A stretch of 9,113 nucleotides of DNA from Betaproteobacteria bacterium (GTDB taxonomy: Bacteria > Pseudomonadota > Gammaproteobacteria > Burkholderiales > SG8-39), in assembly GCA_019245555.1 (NCBI GenBank), contig JAFARH010000412.1:1-9113 (forward strand). The letters run 5' to 3'. The notes beneath the pieces are model-generated. The model had not been told where the DNA came from, did no database searches, and worked only from the letters and a program-made list of their open reading frames with translations. Below are positions 6,808-9,113 of the stretch, one piece after another (positions within the stretch are counted from its first letter, which is position 1; the number at the start of each line of letters is the position of its first letter). The position numbers and the translations under genes were made by a program.

Positions 6808-6839
6808 AAAAAAAGAGGCCCTCGTAATGACGGGCCTCT
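6808..6839 (-). terminator. Intrinsic (rho-independent) terminator, leftward; possible attenuator
   Basis: Read leftward, AGAGGCCC (6839-6832) and GGGCCTCT (6821-6814) form a perfect 8-bp stem around a 10-base loop, followed by a T-run to 6808. The opposite strand has no T-run after the stem, so it acts leftward only. It follows the doxX gene and an intergenic region with a possible promoter. Because the next gene's ribosome-binding site begins at the end of the T-run, it can act as an attenuator for that gene. Confidence 0.85.
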
Positions 6840-6890
6840 GCGCGCCTTTGGGAGGCTGTAACGCGAGGAAATTATGTTTCCCCGGATACG
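6808..6890 (-). ncRNA. Candidate structured leader or small RNA ending in the terminator
   Basis: If transcription starts about seven bases after the predicted -10 (6897-6902), an RNA of about 83 bases would end at the terminator. It would contain a GGAAA/TTTCC hairpin (6877-6881 with 6867-6871), a GC-rich element around 6840-6866 (GCCTCCCAAAGGC), and the terminator stem. The CCUCC in that element could also pair with the GGAGG of the downstream Shine-Dalgarno. No known riboswitch family was recognised. This is a prediction from layout only. Confidence 0.33.
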
Positions 6891-6896
6891 AACGGC

Positions 6897-6926
6897 GCTA
6901 TAGGAATCGTCCTATTTGCGCGTCAG
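6897..6926 (-). promoter_or_regulatory. Possible promoter with palindromic operator, leftward
   Basis: On the minus strand CTGACG (6926-6921) and TATAGC (6902-6897), 18 bases apart, each match sigma-70 hexamers at four of six positions. A perfect 6-bp-arm palindrome, ATAGGAATCGTCCTAT (6900-6915), overlaps the -10 and the spacer, as expected for a repressor site. The cognate regulator is unknown. Confidence 0.4.
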
Positions 6927-6964
6927 AATCAAGTCGCGCAAGGTCGACAGAACGGGACGAGGCG

Positions 6965-7450
6965 TCAAACCGCGAGCTTTGCGCTGTACGCCGCGACCTT
7001 TTTGGCCGCAGGCGCAGCGACGCGCTTGAATTCCTCAACGGCTATCGCGATGCACACCAGGGCCCAGAAGACCGGGTATTCATAGCCGCCCGTGTTCCAG
7101 GTCCAGCCCTGGAAGCCCTTCACCACCTGCAGCGCATAGACGGCCATTCCGAGGATCGCTGCCGCGCCGAGGGCCGCGAAGCGCGTGCACAGGCCGAGCA
7201 CGAGGAAGAGGCCCGCCGTGAGCTCTGCGGTGGCGGCAAGGTAAACCCAGACTTCGCCCGGCGTCATGCCGGCCTTGGCGAAGAAGCCGACGGTGCCTGC
7301 GTTGAGCGTAAGCGTACTGATCGCGGCGAACTTGCCGGCGACGTGCGGAAACATGAACGCGCCGGCGGCGATGCGCAGGATATTCCCGCCCTTGGTCAGG
7401 TCGAAGTTTTCTGCCTTGATCCTGAAATCGTCTTTGGTGAGGCCCAGCAT
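6965..7450 (-). CDS. DoxX-family integral membrane protein
   Basis: A 161-residue protein with the four-helix plan of the DoxX/DoxD-like family. The N-terminus of about 20 residues is polar. Membrane segments lie near residues 23-45 (NILRIAAGAFMFPHVAGKF), 62-85 (TPGEVWVYLAATAELTAGLF), 87-110 (RFAALGAAAILGMAVYAL) and 124-142 (YPVFWALVCIAIAVEEF). The GKF after the first helix and the AEL..GL pattern in the second are family-typical. DoxX relatives are named after an archaeal quinol oxidase subunit, but most bacterial members have no proven function and some are tied to redox or sulfur stress. The ATG at 7450-7448 has no clear Shine-Dalgarno. An FNR-type box is centred 54.5 bases upstream, so low-oxygen induction is likely. 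Leftward transcription then meets the region holding the terminator at 6808-6839. Confidence 0.86.
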   Translation of the reverse strand: MLGLTKDDFRIKAENFDLTKGGNILRIAAGAFMFPHVAGKFAAISTLTLNAGTVGFFAKAGMTPGEVWVYLAATAELTAGLFLVLGLCTRFAALGAAAILGMAVYALQVVKGFQGWTWNTGGYEYPVFWALVCIAIAVEEFKRVAAPAAKKVAAYSAKLAV

Positions 7451-7497
7451 GTATGTTGGTCGACGCGTCCATGCTGCGCCTCGCCGCGGAGGCCGAA

Positions 7498-7511
7498 TTG
7501 ACGTGCATCAA
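7498..7511 (-). promoter_or_regulatory. FNR/Anr-type box in front of the doxX-family gene
   Basis: TTGACGTGCATCAA matches TTGAT-N4-ATCAA at 9 of 10 fixed positions. It overlaps the stop codon of the HTH-like gene and lies 47 bases before the doxX start. At the class II spacing a transcript would start near 7463. The -10 candidate at that spacing (CAGCAT) is weak, with three of six matches, as is common for activator-dependent promoters. Confidence 0.68.
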
Positions 7512-7711
7512 CTCCGGGTCGGGACCGGGCCGCCTTCGGTATCGTCGATGAGATCGATGAGAACGATGAGCTTGCCGTCGGGCATGGTGCTGTGGCCATT
7601 CAACCAGTCGAGCAGGATCGCGCACGGCACGCCCAGGCTCGCGGCGAGGGCGCTGCGGCCGATGCGTGCAGTCATGAGTTCCAGCAGGCGCTGGCGGGTG
7701 CTTTTAGACAT
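7508..7711 (-). CDS. Small helix-turn-helix-like protein (67 residues)
   Basis: A 67-residue protein starting MSKSTRQRLLELMTARIG. Residues 20-45 (RSALAASLGVPCAILLDWLN) resemble the helix-turn-helix of small XRE-like DNA-binding proteins: an A-x2-LG-V pattern, then an LxxWxxG recognition-helix end. The acidic tail is IDLIDDTEGGPVP. The frame is open to 7792, but ATG 7711 gives the domain a natural beginning; the extra residues are unlike the rest. There is no Shine-Dalgarno; TATAGT at 7726-7721 may be a -10 giving a very short or absent leader. The target is unknown; the palindrome at 7757-7772 upstream is a possible own-operator (inference). The FNR box of the doxX gene overlaps its stop codon. 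The HTH assignment is by pattern only. Confidence 0.66.
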   Translation of the reverse strand: MSKSTRQRLLELMTARIGRSALAASLGVPCAILLDWLNGHSTMPDGKLIVLIDLIDDTEGGPVPTRS

Positions 7712-7756
7712 AGGGCGCGCACTATAGCCACCGGGCAGCTGCGGGTGGCCAACGGA

Positions 7757-7772
7757 TGTTTCGCGGGAAACA
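7757..7772. promoter_or_regulatory. parS-like 16-bp inverted repeat
   Basis: TGTTTCGCGGGAAACA has perfect 6-bp arms around GCGG. It equals the canonical ParB site TGTTTCACGTGAAACA at 14 of 16 positions, with both differences in the centre. It lies between the divergent HTH-like gene and the receiver gene, so it may instead be an operator for either. Confidence 0.4.
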
Positions 7773-7832
7773 ATCCGGCGAGAAATTTCCACTGAACGAG
7801 GGATGGCGGCTCCGGAACTAGGAATCTTCCGA

Positions 7833-7847
7833 GGCTGAATTTCAGCC
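7833..7847. promoter_or_regulatory. 15-bp perfect palindrome upstream of the receiver gene
   Basis: GGCTGAATTTCAGCC has 7-bp arms around a single T. It sits 43 bases before the chosen receiver start (7891) and 7 bases before the alternative ATG at 7855. It could be an operator or an mRNA hairpin near the start. No protein is assigned. Confidence 0.4.
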
Positions 7848-7890
7848 GCCGCCTATGGTGCGCGTGCCGCCCGCCGACGACACTGCGCTC

Positions 7891-8274
7891 ATGCAAGTGT
7901 TCCTGGTCGAAGACTCCGAGATCGTGCGCCAGCGCCTCGAGACGATGCTCTCCGACGTGCCGGGGACCCGCATCGTAGGGCGCGCCGCCGGCGCGCAGGC
8001 CGCGATCCGCGACATCCTGCTGGCGAGACCCGACCTCGTGGTGCTCGATGTGCAGCTCGCCGAAGGCTCGGGCTTCGATGTACTGCGCGCGCTTCACGCC
8101 CAGGCGCCCGAGCTCGACGTGGTGATGCTCTCCAACTATTCGTCCGATCCGTACCGCCAGATCGCCGAGCGCTTCGGCGCGCGAGCGTTTTTCGACAAGA
8201 CCAGGGAATTCGAACGTGTGCGCGACGTCGTCGCGAACCCAGGGGAGATGCCATGCAAGCCGTCATCGCATTGA
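7891..8274 (+). CDS. Receiver-only (CheY-like) response regulator
   Basis: A 127-residue protein consisting only of a receiver domain. All key residues are present: E7 and D8 in FLVEDSEIV, phospho-acceptor D53 in LVVLDVQLAEGSG, S81 in VMLSNYSS, and K103 in FFDKTREFE. No DNA-binding or enzymatic output domain follows before the stop. Start 7891 is chosen because MQVFLVEDS is the usual distance to the acidic pair. The in-frame ATG at 7855 would add twelve residues. Neither has a good Shine-Dalgarno. It ends 23 bases before fnr, in the same direction, so the two are probably one transcript. Its role may be to act on another protein or as a phosphate sink, and its kinase is not known. The HisKA_3 kinase in this window is a possible donor but already has its own partner. 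Confidence 0.88.
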   Translation: MQVFLVEDSEIVRQRLETMLSDVPGTRIVGRAAGAQAAIRDILLARPDLVVLDVQLAEGSGFDVLRALHAQAPELDVVMLSNYSSDPYRQIAERFGARAFFDKTREFERVRDVVANPGEMPCKPSSH

Positions 8275-8297
8275 AGCCGCTAAGAAAGGAACGGTTC

Positions 8298-9020
8298 ATG
8301 AACCAACAGGTGGCCCATAAGCACGAAATCAATTGCTCGAGCTGCAACCTTCGCGAGCTTTGCCTGCCGGGCGGCGTTTGCGTCGAAGACCTCGAGCAGG
8401 TGCAGAACATCGTCTACGCCCGTCGCCGCGTGAAACGCGGCGAGAGCCTGTTTGCCACCGGCGACGAGTTCACCTCGGTCTACGCGATCCGCTCCGGCTT
8501 CTTCAAGACGAGCGTGGTGGACGGCGAAGGCCGCGAGCAGGTGACCGGGTTCTGCATGGGCGGCGAGCTCCTCGGCATGGAGGGCATCGGCTCGGGCAAG
8601 CACTCGAGCACCGCGATAGCGCTCGAGGACAGCGAGGTATGCGTAATGCCTTACTCGCTCGTCGAATCGATGGCGCATGACTATCCGCAGCTGCAGCGCC
8701 ACCTGCACTCAGTGCTTTCGCGCGAGATCGTGCGCGACCACGGCGTCATGATGCTGCTCGGCTCGATGCGTGCCGAAGAGCGCCTGGCGGCGTTCCTCTC
8801 GAACCTCTCGAAGCGCTTCGTGCGCCGCGGCTACTCGCAGTCCGACTTCCACCTGCGCATGACGCGCGAGGAGATCGGCAGCTACCTGGGCCTCAAGCTC
8901 GAAACGGTCAGCCGCCTCTTCTCGCAGTTCCAGAAAGACGGGCTGCTCGAGGTCGAGCAGAAGCACGTGCGCATCGTCGACATCGGCGGGCTGGAAAAAA
9001 TCCTCTGCAACACCAAGTAG
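8298..9020 (+). CDS. fnr: FNR/Anr-type oxygen-sensing transcription regulator
   Basis: A 240-residue CRP/FNR-family regulator, expected to bind an O2-labile [4Fe-4S] cluster, dimerise and activate anaerobic genes. The N-terminal cysteines C13, C16 and C22 (INCSSCNLRELC) and C115 (SEVCVMPY) match E. coli FNR C20, C23, C29 and C122 with the same spacings. The cyclic-nucleotide-like beta-barrel includes VYAIRSGFFKT and QVTGFCMGGELLG. The C-terminal helix-turn-helix, EEIGSYLGLKLETVSRLF, carries the E-x-x-S-R recognition set that reads TTGAT. The ATG at 8298 is chosen for its AAGGAA six bases upstream; an in-frame ATG at 8253 overlaps the receiver gene. Two FNR-type boxes in this window (in front of hemN and doxX) are likely targets. 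Often called anr or fnrL in related bacteria. Confidence 0.96.
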   Translation: MNQQVAHKHEINCSSCNLRELCLPGGVCVEDLEQVQNIVYARRRVKRGESLFATGDEFTSVYAIRSGFFKTSVVDGEGREQVTGFCMGGELLGMEGIGSGKHSSTAIALEDSEVCVMPYSLVESMAHDYPQLQRHLHSVLSREIVRDHGVMMLLGSMRAEERLAAFLSNLSKRFVRRGYSQSDFHLRMTREEIGSYLGLKLETVSRLFSQFQKDGLLEVEQKHVRIVDIGGLEKILCNTK

Positions 9021-9029
9021 CGTAGGGCG

Positions 9030-9113
9030 ATGGACGAGAGCAACGCCATTTCTGGCGCTACCTTGGGCCGCGCCCTCCTTGTGGCAGATCTCTATTTGTT
9101 GCGGCCGATCAGG
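9030..9113 (+). CDS. Possible start of a downstream gene (28 codons, runs off the right edge)
   Basis: An ATG nine bases after the fnr stop opens a frame MDESNAISGATLGRALLVAD that has no stop before the window ends. It has no convincing ribosome-binding site (AGGG sits only two bases away), and a weak 5-bp hairpin (9044-9057) lies inside it. The minus strand is also open here. Nothing in the 28 residues identifies a family. Listed as possible only. Confidence 0.25.
   Translation, partial: MDESNAISGATLGRALLVADLYLLRPIR

Noticed and set aside
6918..6935. Third FNR box near TTGATTCTGACGCG on the minus strand
   Set aside because: Only the first half-site matches; the second half-site does not fit.
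6827..7501. 224-codon plus-strand frame
   Set aside because: Antisense to the doxX-family gene; no domain pattern.
1..9113. tRNA, rRNA, insertion sequence, CRISPR array or prophage
   Set aside because: No clover-leaf gene, direct-repeat array, transposase or integrase motif was seen on either strand.

Overview
This is a GC-rich (visibly above 60% G+C) bacterial chromosomal segment. Gene content and protein style suggest a betaproteobacterium (Burkholderiales / Rhodocyclales / Nitrosomonadales type) able to live with little or no oxygen. The indicators are an FNR/Anr oxygen regulator with all four cluster cysteines, an oxygen-independent coproporphyrinogen oxidase (HemN), a hemerythrin-domain protein and FNR-type DNA boxes. 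No rRNA, tRNA, transposase, CRISPR array or phage gene was seen.

Layout. Bases 1-3650 are read leftward: hemN (2244-3650), a DsbD_2/TauE-like membrane protein (1603-2244), a hemerythrin-domain protein (1005-1592), then the N-terminal 323 codons of an unrecognised protein that runs off the left edge. hemN and the membrane gene share one base (TGATG). The hemerythrin ribosome-binding site overlaps the membrane gene's stop. This looks like one operon. Divergent from it, bases 3661-6504 hold a rightward set with overlapping ends: a PAS sensor histidine kinase, a NarL/FixJ response regulator, and a membrane-anchored Cache-like sensory protein with no output domain. A 14-bp FNR-type box lies at the divergence point, inside the 5' end of the kinase frame, and is placed to drive hemN.

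Bases 6489-7711 are read leftward again: a small HTH-like protein (7508-7711), a DoxX-family membrane protein (6965-7450) with a second FNR-type box upstream, then a possible promoter with a palindromic operator, a structured leader and a strong intrinsic terminator. That terminator ends exactly where the Shine-Dalgarno of a 100-residue orphan gene (6489-6791) begins. Bases 7891-9020 are rightward: a receiver-only response regulator followed by fnr. The last 90 bases may hold the start of another gene.

How it fits together (inference). FNR encoded at 8298-9020 probably activates hemN and its operon, and doxX, when oxygen falls. The kinase/regulator pair with its Cache-like partner, and the receiver-only protein in front of fnr, would add further sensory input. 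The points most worth a second look are the split sensor system, the two FNR boxes (one predicting a leaderless hemN mRNA), and the terminator/leader in front of the 100-residue gene.
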